NCBI GenBank assembly: GCA_024195265.1 | Contig: JAJLRJ010000003.1 | Coordinates: 57,527,799 to 57,591,798, forward strand | Direction: 5' to 3' | Length of the DNA stretch: 64,000 nucleotides | DNA from: Dendrophyllia cribrosa | Lineage: Eukaryota > Cnidaria > Anthozoa > Scleractinia > Dendrophylliidae | Shown: one piece after another, positions 12,701 to 23,060 of the stretch | Numbering within the stretch: position 1 is the first letter of the stretch | Layout of the letters: each line of letters opens with the position of its first letter | Program-made: the position numbers and the translations under genes | The notes under the pieces: model-generated | What the model saw: the letters and a program-made list of their open reading frames with translations, nothing else | What the model was told of the DNA's origin: nothing | Database searches by the model: none

Positions 12701-15690
12701 ACAAAAACAAGTTGAAAAAAGCAATACATCAACTTTCTAGGTCTTCTTATCACTGTTAACTAAGGCTGAGGTCATTCTATGAAGCCTAGTAAGAAAATTT
12801 TAAAAAACAAGACGTAATATTGTTACGCTTACAAAACTGTTAAGTAAATATCGAATTTTCAGGGCAACGTATCTACATTTAAAAACCGGGTATGCCTTTG
12901 GACGCCCCAGTTAAAACGATGGACTCAAACCGAAACCGGAACCGGACCGTATCCCCCTCAGGACAGCCCGGTTGATTATGCAAAACATATTGAATGAATT
13001 AAGTAATGATCCGCATAAGAAGGAAAGTGCTAACGGCAATGCACGATGAAATGCAAACTTTTTTCATTGTTACAACTAGTGATCTCATTGGCCTAGACTC
13101 AAAGACCGCTAAAAAGTTAGGTTTCAAGGTGCATTTTGTTTGATTTTTTAAAGGTTTCATGTAATTTAAGACCCAATCGCAAAACATGCAAATTTTTAAG
13201 GAAATTGTATTTGAGGAACTTCGTCAAAGAAGCAAAATTATTAGCTATTGTCTTCTGCTATTTTAATTGGTTAAGCACGAACATTTCCTAAAATTTATCT
13301 GACGCAAATGGATATTCTTTATTTTTATACTGAAATATAATTATAAACCATTAGCTCCTCTCCTATTCTTAAAATCAAAGACATTCTATGTGAGCAAGAG
13401 CCAATGCCGCAGAACAATGAAGTTTACTGTAGTTCTTATGTGGAGCGTTACTTAATCAACTATATTTTGAGAGGCCGGCTACACAGTATAATCAACTGAA
13501 AAAACTAGTAGACCACCTAACTATAATAAGCTAAATACATATATAACAGGTATTTACAACATGCTAATTACATAACAGGTATTTACAACATGCTAATTAC
13601 ATAACAGGTATTTACAACATGCTAATTACATAACAGGTATTTACAACATGCTAATTACATAACAGGTATTTACAACATGCTTATTACATAACAGGTATTT
13701 ACAACATGCTAATTACATAACAGGTTTTTACAACATGCTTATTACATAACAGGTATTTACAACATGCTAATTACATAACAGGTATTTACAACATGCTAAT
13801 TACATAACAGGTATTTACAACATGCTAATTACATAACAGGTATTTACAACATGCTAATTACATAACAGGTATTTACAACATGCTAATTACATAACAGGTA
13901 TTTACAACATGCTAATTACATAACAGGTATTTACAACATGCTAATTACATAACAGGTATTTACAACATGCTAATTACATAACAGGTATTTACAACATGCT
14001 AATTACATAACAGGTATTTACAACATGCTAATTACATAACAGGTATTTACAACATGCTAATTACATGCATTAAGATATCAAATTCGAATAAAATTGCTAA
14101 AATTAAAAGCTAAACTATAAAAGATAATTTCCATACATTTGACATACATGTTACAATGGGCTTATACATTTAACCCTCGACGTACAAAAGGAATGAGATG
14201 ATTTAAGAGGATTTTTTTTATCAGCATCTGTAGTTTTCAGTAGACACAATTTGGCAAAGTTTGGTGAAAATCAGTTGCTATGACTACAAGATATGACGTA
14301 ATAACTAGTATGAGGTCAAAAATGGGGTGAAAATATAAATGCTAGAAAAAGCAACAACGCGTTTAATTATAACATATTTTACAAGTTAGCATAAAAATGT
14401 CAATTTTTGCACTTTTTCGATAAATTTTATCGATGGTGACCGTCATTTTGAATGATGTCAAATGTCCCTAGCAGCGCTATAACCCATAATGTTAATCCTA
14501 TTTTGTAGAGAACATCACAGGCGATTTCTTAGAGCTAAAATCCTTTCAAAGTATTGTAACAGCAAAAATCCAAGGAGAGAATTTTGCAGCCTTTCCCCCT
14601 CCCTTGTACACGTTGGGGGTATTTGTTTTGTAACAGGGACTTTTGGGGAGTTTAGCTCCATGGCTGAGCGAGAGGTGCCCTGCTATTAACCGAGATCTTT
14701 TACATCAACTTGATCACAACTTCATTCAGGAACATGTTGTTTTATTGTTGATGTCGACTCATTCAGTTACAAGCAGAACTCAAAGCTCTTAGTGAAAGAC
14801 TAATTGTCATAAACGAGTTGTAGCTAATAGTATTTAGACAACTTAATTTTCCTTGCGTCGTAACTTTACCAAATAGAAGGAATTCAGATGGAGATATTCT
14901 TACATGACTGCAAGTGATGTTAGATTCCTAAAGGTGTTCAGTGGAATGAACTTTAGGAGGTTCCTTGAAAGGTCTCTGAGTGAAAAAAAATATATATATA
15001 TATAGGTTAAAAACGTGAATTTAAACTCTAAACACTGTAAACTAGTTTGTATTGGATCATCGACAACTGTAGAAAATTAAATTAACTTTAACAAAAGTTC
15101 AACTATCCTCGTTTTCATAAAAAAAACAGGTTACCTTCCTTTATTATTAAATCATCATTTATTTCTTTTTTTTTTCAATAGACATCCAACATTTAACCTT
15201 AAACTGTTAAAACGCTTTTCAGCTGAAAGTTTGAGAGGGCCTACAGTATGACAAGTATGCAACTCAACTTAGTAGAATACAGCATATATGGCACCCTGAA
15301 GTAATCCCTTATTATGCATAACGTGTTATTCCTTACATTTTTTTCAGCAAAGCAAGATTTCCAAAGGCACCTTCATGTATGGATTTCAACGAATTTCCTG
15401 AAAGATCCCTACAAGGGGATAAAACGACATAAATAACGGCAATAAATAGCAAAATTTTGTGAATATCGGAAGATGACGTTATGTTCTCATGAAACATACA
15501 GCATCACCGTGTTTGCTGGGATCCCAGTCGGTACTTGTTCAATGCCAACGTTAACGCATTTGACTTTTACTCGTGGTAAATGTGACCTTGTGCCAAATGA
15601 AGAACAGTTACATTTTATTGGACACTGTTGGCTTTTGCAGGACACCGTAAGCCACAGGACCAAGGTCATCAGCTTCAGACGAACACACAT
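698..15690 (-). CDS. LRR receptor-like gene, left copy (12 exons seen, 3' end outside window)
   Basis: Spliced minus-strand gene: signal peptide, cysteine-rich LRRNT cap and eleven leucine-rich-repeat exons. Every exon has an AG acceptor and a GT donor and every intron is phase 2, so exons can be joined or skipped without changing frame. Exons listed separately are 15500-15690, 15337-15408, 14904-14975, 12633-12692, 12149-12223, 11088-11165, 9552-9623, 5035-5109, 4409-4480, 2403-2468, 1133-1204 and 698-769. The product is probably secreted or the ectodomain of a membrane receptor. One LRR per 72-base exon is known from LGR glycoprotein-hormone/relaxin receptors, but many animal LRR genes share it and no seven-helix exon is present. 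I saw no stop or frame error in any exon. Order and length match the plus-strand copy exactly. Confidence 0.85.
1133..1204 (-). CDS. Left LRR gene exon 11 (LRR)
   Basis: 72 nt; acceptor GTTTCAG, donor GTAAGT. Encodes DLDYNQITDVSRIRKSGNIR.... Only a few residues differ from the right copy. Confidence 0.85.
2403..2468 (-). CDS. Left LRR gene exon 10 (short LRR)
   Basis: 66 nt; acceptor CTGTTAG, donor GTAAGT. Encodes RLDDNMLASVPDFSGITGVR..., a 22-residue repeat of the VPD type. Confidence 0.85.
3326..3373. repeat. 48-bp perfect palindrome
   Basis: CTACAGACCATTCACTAATC continues to a central GCTAGC and is followed by its exact complement ending in GGTCTGTAG. There is no loop. Confidence 0.9.
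3510..3612. repeat. Short hairpin element
   Basis: Arms AACAATTATTAGATTCGG...GATATCCGGAA and the near-complement TTCCGGATTTC...CCGCATCCAATAATTGTT flank a short loop. Gene-free hairpin MITE type. Confidence 0.7.
4409..4480 (-). CDS. Left LRR gene exon 9 (LRR)
   Basis: 72 nt; acceptor ACGATAG, donor GTAAGT. Encodes YLYKNNLKVIADGTFRRFRK..., a canonical LRR. Confidence 0.87.
5035..5109 (-). CDS. Left LRR gene exon 8 (LRR)
   Basis: 75 nt; acceptor TTTGCAG, donor GTAAGT. Encodes DLSHNRLSHIQKGCLEGPGE..., with an LxxNxL core and a cysteine where the right copy has leucine. Confidence 0.85.
5468..5683. repeat. Hairpin element (about 100-bp arms)
   Basis: The left arm GCGTAGTGCGATCAAGCTCT...CTGCACTCT is repeated inverted as CAGAGTGCAG...AGAGCTTGATCGCACTACGC, centre near 5577. 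A few mismatches only. Confidence 0.85.
6885..7065. repeat. GGGTACAG(A/G)(A/G)(A/G) minisatellite, left arm
   Basis: About 17 units of a 10-bp repeat alternating GGGGTACAGG and GGGTACAGAAA forms. Inverted counterpart at about 7497-7662. Open frames over it are low-complexity. Confidence 0.9.
7083..7240. repeat. (CTC)n tract, left palindrome arm
   Basis: Runs of CTC broken by AATTTTACTGTTTTT spacers. Its complement as (GGA)n lies at about 7352-7470, on the other side of the palindrome centre. Confidence 0.85.
7497..7662. repeat. CCTGTACCC minisatellite, right arm
   Basis: Inverted copy of the 6885-7065 minisatellite, with slightly different unit order. Confidence 0.9.
8482..8541 (+). other. 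tRNA-like Pol III promoter motif (SINE head), right palindrome arm
   Basis: A-box-like TGGTCTAGCGTTG and a perfect B box GGTTCGAGTCC lie about 30 nt apart, as in tRNA-derived SINEs. The inverted copy is at about 6012-6070 on the minus strand. The full cloverleaf was not established. Confidence 0.5.
8870..9125 (-). pseudogene. Coiled-coil protein remnant
   Basis: Minus-strand translation shows a charged heptad-like stretch, MSRDALKAALASKNQLSTEL then QATKKRVKE, a stop, then EEEIEEPYRRARTMLEKLKN. An upstream segment in another frame reads EKRFERAELKFSFKNQETEL. One stop and one frame change mark it as broken. Probably the coiled-coil part of a mobile-element protein next to the palindrome; family not recognised. 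Confidence 0.4.
9184..9440. repeat. Penelope-type terminal fragment with inverted CCGAGCTTTCGG(C) ends
   Basis: AACCGAGCTTTCGGCTG near 9200 is repeated inverted as CAGCCGAAAGCTCGG near 9409. The motif GGC(A)GCCGAAAGCTC also occurs at about 50560 beside the Penelope-like element. Two CTTCGAAGGGTGAAA copies lie between. Confidence 0.45.
9552..9623 (-). CDS. Left LRR gene exon 7 (LRR)
   Basis: 72 nt; acceptor TATCTAG, donor GTGAGT. Encodes SMANCGLQEIESGTLRAMHD.... The NC(G/N)(L/I)QEIE pattern is a cysteine-bearing LRR. More diverged from the right copy than its neighbours. Confidence 0.83.
10326..10888. mobile_element. piggyBac-like MITE, copy 1 (TTAA)
   Basis: Ends CCCTATTCGGCCTGGG and CCCAGGCTGAAAAGGG form a decayed terminal inverted repeat. 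TTAA follows on the right; the left has ATAA, one change from TTAA. Gene-free, about 563 bp. Same orientation and near-identical to copy 2 at 27188-27759. Contains CCAAGATGGCGGCCG, a YY1-type motif. Confidence 0.7.
11088..11165 (-). CDS. Left LRR gene exon 6 (LRR)
   Basis: 78 nt; acceptor TTTCTAG, donor GTAAGT. Encodes NINNNQLIGPVLTSNTFAGF..., an LRR with a two-residue insertion before the turn. Confidence 0.85.
12149..12223 (-). CDS. Left LRR gene exon 5 (LRR)
   Basis: 75 nt; acceptor CTCCCAG, donor GTAAGT. Encodes ELQNNLISYGDLNMILKGL..., an LRR with a one-residue insertion. Confidence 0.85.
12633..12692 (-). CDS. Left LRR gene exon 4 (short LRR)
   Basis: 60 nt; acceptor ATTGCAG, donor GTGAGT. 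Encodes DLQKNFIEGGFNLPASVARL, a shortened repeat lacking the usual AF turn. The right copy gives the same peptide. Confidence 0.85.
13543..14066. repeat. 29-bp minisatellite, about 18 copies
   Basis: Unit ATAACAGGTATTTACAACAT plus GCTAATTAC, repeated about 18 times with almost no variation (a few GCTTATTAC and one GGTTTTTA variant near 13680-13745). In the intron between exons 3 and 4 of the left LRR gene; absent from the matching right-arm intron. Confidence 0.95.
14067..14903. other. Intron of left LRR gene, mirrored in right arm
   Basis: No gene. About 14.2-14.48 kb matches 32.3-32.6 kb in inverted orientation, supporting homology of the two arms beyond coding sequence. Confidence 0.6.
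14904..14975 (-). CDS. Left LRR gene exon 3 (LRR 2)
   Basis: 72 nt; acceptor CACTCAG, donor GTAAGA. Encodes DLSRNLLKFIPLNTFRNLT..., a canonical LRR. Near-identical in the right copy. Confidence 0.88.
15337..15408 (-). CDS. Left LRR gene exon 2 (LRR 1)
   Basis: 72 nt; acceptor TTGTAG, donor GTAAGG. Encodes DLSGNSLKSIHEGAFGNLA..., a canonical LRR with LxxNxL and a GAFxNL turn. It differs from the right copy at only a few positions. Confidence 0.88.
15500..15690 (-). CDS. Left LRR gene exon 1: signal peptide and LRRNT
   Basis: Starts at the ATG at 15690. The open frame extends upstream to a GTG at 15756, but a eukaryotic start is ATG. A hydrophobic leader (MCVRLKLMTLVLWLTV...) is followed by the LRRNT cysteine cluster CPIKCNC and by VPTGIPANTVML, the usual entry into the first LRR. 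Donor GTATGT follows 15500. Length 191 nt, ending in phase 2. Confidence 0.85.
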
Positions 15691-17202
15691 CACAGGAAAC
15701 GTTAGTTTAAAAGTGAAAAATAGGATAGAATAAGGCTTCAACAATAAGCTTCTCACAATGATTGGGATGATTTCTGACTATGGAGGTTTGCTAGCTAAAC
15801 ATGTGTGCAAACTGGCTCTAAAGGGACACTGTCCTGGCTGATATATCGTGTTTTCATGATTATGGCCAGGAGCTTGCTTTAAGCTTAATTTATTATCTTG
15901 AAATTGGAAGAAACCATCGCCAAAAGTGATAGAAGCAAAGAAATATGAACTAAACAGACAAAATAGCGGCCAGAAAGGTCCCAATTTTACAAGAATGGGA
16001 AGTTTGATTTCTTGACCGCCTGCCACTGAGATTTCATGAATTGTTAACCACTTCAATCCTTGCAATCCTGCACTTTATCTCCAAACTACTGCTTTTGTTT
16101 TGCGCTATAGAATATTTTTATCCAACTAAGTTGTATATTTGGTGGCATTTGGCAATATAACGTGGAGCCTCTTCACAAGGGCCACCACGGGACAGAGCCG
16201 CTGCTGTAGAAAGATGGCCGCTGTAGGGAGATACCGGTGTTATATAACATCACTCCAGTCACATCACTTATCTTATACTGACAGCCAGCAAAGTTGATGT
16301 TTTCTTATTTTTTTGGAAGTTGGCCATGATATTAATTCATTAAATCGTATTCCAGTGTTATTTACTTCACAACCCCATGGAGTTGGGTAAAGAAAGAGAT
16401 GGCTGAAAAGAAGATTCATTATGGTTTTATGTACTCTGAACTCGATTTTAGAATGTACCGATAATGTTTATGAGTCATAATCATTAAACACGATAAAAAA
16501 ACTTGATATCTCTTCCTTTTATTCTTGCTGTATTTGCCCAAATGAATAAACGCTTCTTTTGAGGCTTTGTTTAGGTAAAGAGTTACTGCATGTTTCGTAA
16601 ACACCTATGCCTAGGATTGACTTCTCTCGCAGAAATAACAAAACCGGCAATTTTTACACGACCTTAAAAAAGTTTGGAAAATTGAAGTTTGTCCTCCATC
16701 TTCATGTAGGAAAATAGCAAATGTATCGCAAATAACCAAACAAAATATTAGAAAAACAGATGCAAAGAAGAGCCCTGACTAGTTAAATTTAGCAAACATA
16801 ACAAGGATATCACGAACAAACATCGAAATATTTTTTTAACAAATTAACAATTTAACATAACAAATATGACAAAAATACGAAAACAAAAATATATTCAAGT
16901 ATCCTGATCGCAGTATTGCGATCGTTGACGAACTCTCTTGAATATTTAATAGTTTTGCAAAATGCGTGGCTCGTTAATATATAAGGACCCCTCCTTGCAT
17001 TTCTTATTTGCACTTCTGTTTCTTTGTTATTTTTAATATTTTGTCTCACAGTTTTGGCAGTCGTGGATGAATTGTCGTGATATTTCTGCTAAACTTATGT
17101 TTGCCGATTTCTTGAATGGTTGGCAAACTTTTTGATTTTTGATTTTGTATATTTCTTTCATTTGCTGTTTTTGCTACATGTTTTGTATTTTTATTCTTAC
17201 AG
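15691..17202. other. Upstream flank of left LRR gene, mirrored upstream of right LRR gene
   Basis: No gene supported. The segment around 16150-16260 (AAGATGGCCGC, CACTCCAGTC) matches 31060-31180 inverted, and 16420-17000 matches 30400-30990. Conserved sequence at the same distance from both starts probably includes the promoters; no clear shared TATA box. Confidence 0.55.
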
Positions 17203-17553
17203 TAAAGCTTCTGTTACACGTAACAATTTTCCCTGAAACTTGTCGCAAAAAAATTGCTGTAAGTTGCACGTACAATGTTACACGTTACAATTGTCATGCA
17301 ATTTGTCTCGCGAAAAAGAAAGTGTGGCAAAACAAGTTGCAAGAGCCATGTTACAGTATTTTTGTTGTGCAACTTAAAGAACCTTGTTGCAGAAAGTTGA
17401 AAACGATTCAACTCTTCATGCAACTTAAAAAAACAAAAATTCAGTTGCGTGAAGGGGTGTTACACGTAAAAAGCGTGCGTGCAACTTGCAACAATTTGGT
17501 TTGCGAGATACAGTAAGTTTCACGAAAAATTGTTACGTGTAACAGCACCTTTA
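17203..17553. mobile_element. MITE with GTTACACGTAACAATTTT ends
   Basis: Left end AAGCTTCTGTTACACGTAAC continuing AATTTT; right end AAAATTGTTACGTGTAACAG, complementary over about 20 bp. The two open frames inside are by-products of the repeat. Family not identified. Confidence 0.65.
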
Positions 17554-17737
17554 GTGGTGATGAATTATTTTTTCAATGTTGTTACATTTGCTGAATTTTT
17601 CTTTTTGCATTTTGTTACATGTGCTATTAGTGGTATTTATAAGCCTCAAATGTGGCGACTAAACTTGTTTGGTTTTTTTTTCAACAGTAGCGAACCAAGA
17701 AAACGAACTTGTTCACTCGCGGATTTACCCCAATTGC

Positions 17738-17895
17738 TGGTTTGCACGTGACGTCACGGCGGCCATGTTGGTGGTCAAGAACAAAACCGTTTCTCTCCGC
17801 TGGGAACTAAACTCTATTTTCATGCAAATTCTGCGAAAAAAAATTGTATTGTATTGACCACCAACATGGCCGCCTTGTCACGTGGTTGCAAACCA
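17738..17895. mobile_element. Hairpin MITE carrying GGCGGCCATGTTGGTGG arms
   Basis: TGGTTTGCACGTGACGTCAC followed by GGCGGCCATGTTGGTGG is repeated inverted, ending TCACGTGGTTGCAAACCA at 17895. Gene-free. Related arms recur at 55.7 and 58.5 kb. Confidence 0.8.
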
Positions 17896-18335
17896 AGAAT
17901 AAACAGCATTTGGTGTGTTTCTTATGAATACAAGAAAAATTATAAAGAAAAGGGAATATATTTGAATAGGCAATTATTTTAGTCCATATTTTCCCAACCG
18001 GCCGTAACGGCCATCTTCAATTCAAATTTTAAACCAGAGGCGCGAATTGGAGGTGCGGAGCCTGGCCTTTTATACCGGAACTTCGTGTTTAATCTAAGGT
18101 TTCCACGGCTTTTTTGTGACAAATGCCGACGAAAATATTTCCAAAGCTAGCCACTAAAATGAGAAAAGATGTCAGCATTCAGAATGTTTTGGTATTTTAC
18201 AAAACATCGCGCGAAGCGCTTTCGGTTTCGAATTACCGTTGTGTAAAGACGTAACTGTGTTTGCAAGAACCACCGTAACAAAATAGAAGCACCGGATCCT
18301 GTGGTAAAGGATCTAATCAGCGTAAAAATGAAACA

Positions 18336-18539
18336 GTATGATACAAAAGCAAGGCTGATTAAACGGTACGGAAATTGTATTTGAATCCAATATTTCGAAA
18401 GGCACAGCCTTTCTTCTTCAGGGTCTTACAAACCCTGAAGACCCTGAAGAAGAAAGGCTGTGCCTTTCAAAATATTGGATTCAAATACAATTTCCGTACC
18501 GTTTAATCAGCCTTGCTTTTGTATCATACCGTTATGTAA
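18336..18539. repeat. Near-perfect hairpin, about 95-bp arms
   Basis: GTATGATACAAAAGCAAGGC through GAAAGGCTGTGCCTTT-type sequence is mirrored about 18437. CTTCTTCAGGGT at the centre resembles retroelement terminal sequence, but no gene is linked. Confidence 0.8.
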
Positions 18540-20416
18540 CATTTAAATCCACCGTGAGTATCGTGCAGAGGAAGTAATTTTGATTGGCTGATTCGACAAA
18601 ATGTCAATCAATCAAAAGAAGTGAACGGTAAACGATGCGTAGAGGATTTAGATCAGGCTCTATTTTCCTTTTCGCGTTTCCCGCGAGAATGGAAAACCAA
18701 GAGAAACGAAAATAGAGCCTTATGACAAGTTAATCTTTAACTCGCTAAAAGCAAACGGAGCCGGGATTATGTAAGCCATTCTAGTCAAATTTCTCCCAAA
18801 GAAAAACATAGACAATCCGTTCAGCTCTTGAAGCAGGCAACCGTTTAACATGATCTGTTCAAGTTTTAGCACTGAATACGCAGTTCCTGTATCACGATGT
18901 TCCTGTTATACTTTACGTAAAGATGGACTAGTGGATGGAGGTCATATTGATAGATTTTTATGAGATAGAAAGGGCTGGTTGAGTCACCTGTGCTACTGCA
19001 GCTGACCGATGATGATAATGTTTGATGAAATAAAAAACACGCACTCATAAAATGACTTTCAACATACGAATCCAGGCGTAAAATTCAGTTCATATGCCTC
19101 TCATCTTTCGAACTCCTACACTGTGTTGCTGCCCCTTTAATTAAAAAGGCAGGCTGTAGTTGCTAAAAGCACGAAAAAAATCGCCACACTTACTTTTTTG
19201 CGCTGTTAAGAGAAACCTCTTGTTCCTAGTGGTGGTGCTGTTCTTTGAACTGACACAACAGACCACTGAAGCTAATATATCTTTGGCCAGTTAACTCAGG
19301 TCGAACCGGAAGTTTCGATTGAAAGCATGCTGTAAGGTTCATATCTGAAAAATATATATATTCAGGTTCAAGCGTTATAGGAGTAGTAATACATTATCGA
19401 AGGCACGAAACCTAAATTGAGGTTCGATTCCGTGGAATAATGTTATTAAAATTACGCTTTTAGGTCACGAACAAGTTAATTATTTAAGAATAAAATCGAT
19501 AAAGTCGTCTCTTCACGTAAACTTAAATATTGACTGATGTTAGTGTGTTTCCGTTTGGGTTATTTTATTATTAGGGTACTATGGCGAGTGGATTATGACG
19601 GGGTAATTTAAATTTGTTCGGAGAAACAGTTTCTAATGACCGAAATAAAAGAAATTCGCTTTTGTCTTGATAATCATTTTTAATTTAATGTTTTCAGCTC
19701 TCATCCTCAGTTTTAACAAATTTTAGCGCTGTCCGTCAATACGTGCATGCGTGAGTAAGTTCGTTTGTTGATTAGTTAACGAATGAACATAATTTGTAAT
19801 CACCTTCGCTGCAAATGTTTCATCTGAGCACCCGTGCTGACCACTATTGCCGGTTTAGCTAGTTATAGGCAATTACACTAATTAAATATTAAATACATAC
19901 GCCAGTACATACGCGAGAAACGTAACTAAGCGTCAACGCATAGGAGAACAGGGAATCATCAAAGTGTCTATTGGGCTATATCCTGTAAGTTTTTTTTCCA
20001 TCATGCAATGCCGTTTGCGTTTGTCAGCTTAATGCGTTTAAAGTCGCAAAGGGGTGAAGTTGGTTTTCTCTATTTGCATGTTTGGTCCTTTCAGCCGCGA
20101 TTTCAAGGTTTTATAGTGTTTTCACTAGCGTTGCAATATTGAAACGACTTATATTTCTATCTGAGCAAAATTAAGAAACTGGAGCTGTGAAAAATGCAGA
20201 GTTGAAAAGAACAAACAACTGAACGTCAGTGTCAAGTAAACACCAAAAGAAAATTACAAAGTCCTTAGGTTTTGAAAGGGAATGTAAACCCCCAAAACGC
20301 TACTTTTTCTGGTTACATAGCCGTTTAGTACATTAAAGAGGTGTTACAAATCCGTAATAATTGTTTTTTCTGTGTAGGCGCATTTTGACAAAAATGGCTT
20401 TTGAAATTCGAAAGAA
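18540..20416. other. Left spacer arm, gene-free
   Basis: No gene supported. 18840-19330 matches 28970-29480 inverted, including a roughly 45-codon frame open in both arms (see findings). The remainder shows nothing I recognise. Confidence 0.5.
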
Positions 20417-20593
20417 ATGTAATTTCTGACGACTGAGTGACGTAGGAACGAATTAGGCAGAAATTATTATTCTGACGGCACGGCATAGAGGTTCGCGTGT
20501 CCTCATGGGACAGTTCAGGACTATTTAAGGTTTTGGCGGAAGATATGTATCATTCTACGTCGGTCAGTCTTCTGCAACGTTATCTTTTTTCTT
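20417..20593 (+). repeat. Ngaro-like split direct repeat A1
   Basis: Begins ATGTAATTTCTGACGACTGA and ends GCAACGTTATCTTTTTT. Repeated almost unchanged at 24814-24990. Confidence 0.92.
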
Positions 20594-20634
20594 GTTTCCC
20601 GTGTTGCTTGACCTCGTGTTCTCGTGTTCTCGTA

Positions 20635-21366
20635 ATGTCTGTTTCCCAAGACGTTCAAGCGTTTATAAATAAGTCTTTGGCCGATAACAACAAATCGTTA
20701 TTGGATCAGATCTCGAAGTTGGTATCTGATTCAGCCGAAAACATCAAGCGTTGTAGTGCTGAAGCTACCGATGAGCAGTTACGAGAGATAAAGAAACTCC
20801 GCCGGGAAGAACCTAAATCCTTCAACCGAAAAGGAAACGAAATTTAATACAGGTTTAACGCGAAGCTGAAAGATTCGTTGGATGAAGCTAAGTCTCATTT
20901 GGCAGCTAACGCGATTGAAAAGGCGAGAGAGTCGTTGTCAGAAGGTACGTCTTTGATCACCGATAGGCAGAAGTTAATCTTCTTGGCAGATAAATCAGAG
21001 TTTGGATGGACGACCGTCGAGCAGTACACGCAGCACGAGCTGGCTGATGATGAGAAAGACGCTAAAAAGATTCGCCGTGCGGAGGAAAGAGCTGAGAAGG
21101 CTGTTAAGTCCACAACTACCAAAAGATCAACCAAGCCACCATACTCTTTGCGTCGTTCACGCTTTCGTGCTACTTTTGCTGAATCGCGAAATCCAAGTCC
21201 TGTCCCCGTTTTTACTCCTTGGCGCAGTCAACCCTTGGCCACTCGTTCTGCCCAGGTTTCTTCAAGACCGGGGAATTGCTTTGCTTGTGGCAAGTTTGGC
21301 CATTGGAGATCTGAGTGTGCTCAAGCTGTTCGTTCGTTGAAAGGTAATTCAGGTCAGAGCAGATGA
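20635..21366 (+). pseudogene. gag-like protein with CCHC zinc knuckle (one nonsense codon)
   Basis: Starts at the ATG at 20635 (MSVSQDVQAFINKSLADNNK). One reading frame runs to 21366 except for a TAA at 20845, where CAA is likely ancestral. The N-terminal half is charged and helical; a basic, Ser/Pro-rich middle is followed by a CCHC knuckle, CFACGKFGHWRSEC, near the C-terminus, which would bind element RNA. RT follows in another frame 38 bases later. The product should form the nucleocapsid-like particle of the retrotransposon. Confidence 0.78.
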
Positions 21367-21403
21367 CCAGTCTCAGAGGAACAAAGTAAGTCTGAAGTTT
21401 CAT

Positions 21404-22966
21404 TTGTTGATTCCCCGTTTGATTGCCGAAATGCTGGTTCCTGACCATGAACTGAAGAATTTTGAACATGAGTTCCCTACTTCCAATCAGTCCTGCAATC
21501 CTGTTCAGGTTTCAGTTAAAGGAAGATTATTTAAATCCGTTGAGTTTTGGCGAACCCTTTGTGCTCCTGATTTCATTTTGAACGTTATCAGTGACGGTTA
21601 TAAAATTCCATTCATTACGACGCCGCCGTCTCAACATTATAGGAACAATGCATCAGCTCTGGAAGAATCAGCTTTCGTTGGCGAAGCTATTTTAGACCTT
21701 TTGCGTGTCAATCGCGTTGAAGAAATTGTTTCTCCACCCGATATCCTTAACCCGTTGACTGTTTCTGTTCAAAGTTGTGGCAAGAAGAGGTTCATTTTGG
21801 ATTTAAGACATGTGAATCTTCATATATTCCAACAGAAATTTAAGTGCGAAGACTTGAATACAATTAGAGATGTATTCTCCAAAGATTATTTTGTTTTTTT
21901 CCTTTGATTTGAAATCAGGATACCATCATGTGGATATTTTTCCAGAGCATCGGAAATATTTGGCTTTCTCATGGGATTTCGGCACACACCATACCAGATA
22001 TTTTCAATTTACTGTGTTGCCATTTGATCTTTCCAGCGCGCCTTTTATTTTTACCAAATTGCTGAAACCTTTGGAAACGCATTGGAGGTCACAGGGTATT
22101 CCAATAGCCATATTTTTTGATGATGGGGTAGGCGCCGGTGCTTCATTTGAAGCTGCTAAGTACAACAGTTCTTTGGTTCGTTCAGATCTTTCTCGTTCCG
22201 GTTTCCTAGTCAATTGCGAGAAATCTATTTGGGAGCCCAATAAACAATTTTCATGGATCGGCTACAATATTGACACTCATGAGGGTCTTATTTTTGCAAG
22301 TGATTCCAGAATTGACAAGCTTTGTTCGGAACTTGAAGATTTTTTTGTTAATTTGCACGTGTCTGCTTATGTGCACGTCAAGATAATTGCGTCTATTGTT
22401 GGTCAGATTATCTCAATGACCCCAAGTTGTGGAAATGTAACGCAAATCATGACCAGACATTTGCATCTCATCATTAATTCTAGACATTCCTGGAATTCTG
22501 TCGTTTTAATCCAGGATGAAGGGAAAGAAGAGCTTTTATTTTGGAGAGATAACTTGAAACTTTGTAACGGTGTTTTATTTTGGCCAGTTCCTTTTGGCCA
22601 CAAGATTGGTCTTTTGAAAATAACTGGCTAGTGCCACCCATTGCACTCATTGGTAAATTGTTAGGGCATATGCGTGATTGTAAAGCTGTGGGAACTCTAA
22701 TTGTCCCCATGTGGAAATCAGCCTATTTCTGGTCGTTATTATGCAACGACGGTGTTCATTTAAATTCCTTTATACGCGACTGGTTATATTTGCCCATCAG
22801 ACCAGACGTCTTTGTTAAGGGTAGAGCCAAGAACAACTTATTTGGCACCAAGTCATTCAAGTCACGTTGTCTTGCACTTCGCATTGATTTTACCGACTAT
22901 GAGCGCTTTTCTTATGTCGGTTTTTGCACCTCCCTAATGGGGCGATTTTCCGTTTGCAATGTTTAA
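21404..22966 (+). pseudogene. Reverse transcriptase of the Ngaro-like element, frameshifted, RNase H apparently lost
   Basis: RT fingers and palm are visible: FILDLRHVNLHI, SFDLKSGYHHVDIF, FQFTVLPFDLSSAPFIFTKL, then FFDDGVGAG in place of the usual YxDD. The frame changes near 21895 in a run of T (21404-21907 into 21870-22631) and again near 22590 into 22580-22966. After ELLFWRDNLKLCNG the sequence passes almost directly to NNWLVPPIALIGKLLGHMRD and VGTLIVPMWKSAYFW. In DIRS-order polyproteins the latter motif lies C-terminal to RNase H, so about 150-200 RNase H residues seem deleted. RT assignment is firm; the deletion is inferred from family order. Confidence 0.8.
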
Positions 22967-23060
22967 TAGCTACGGTTTTCGTTCAGGTATCGTAATTAAC
23001 GGAATTATTTATTTGTTTGGGTAGTGTTACATGACCCTTAACCCGTCATTTTTGCATGCC

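Noticed and set aside
13543..14066. CRISPR-like direct repeats
   Set aside because: The 29-bp units are directly contiguous with no spacers, in a eukaryotic intron; it is a minisatellite.
17139..17516. 125-codon open frame with many cysteines
   Set aside because: Lies across a MITE; no domain, and codons follow the repeat.
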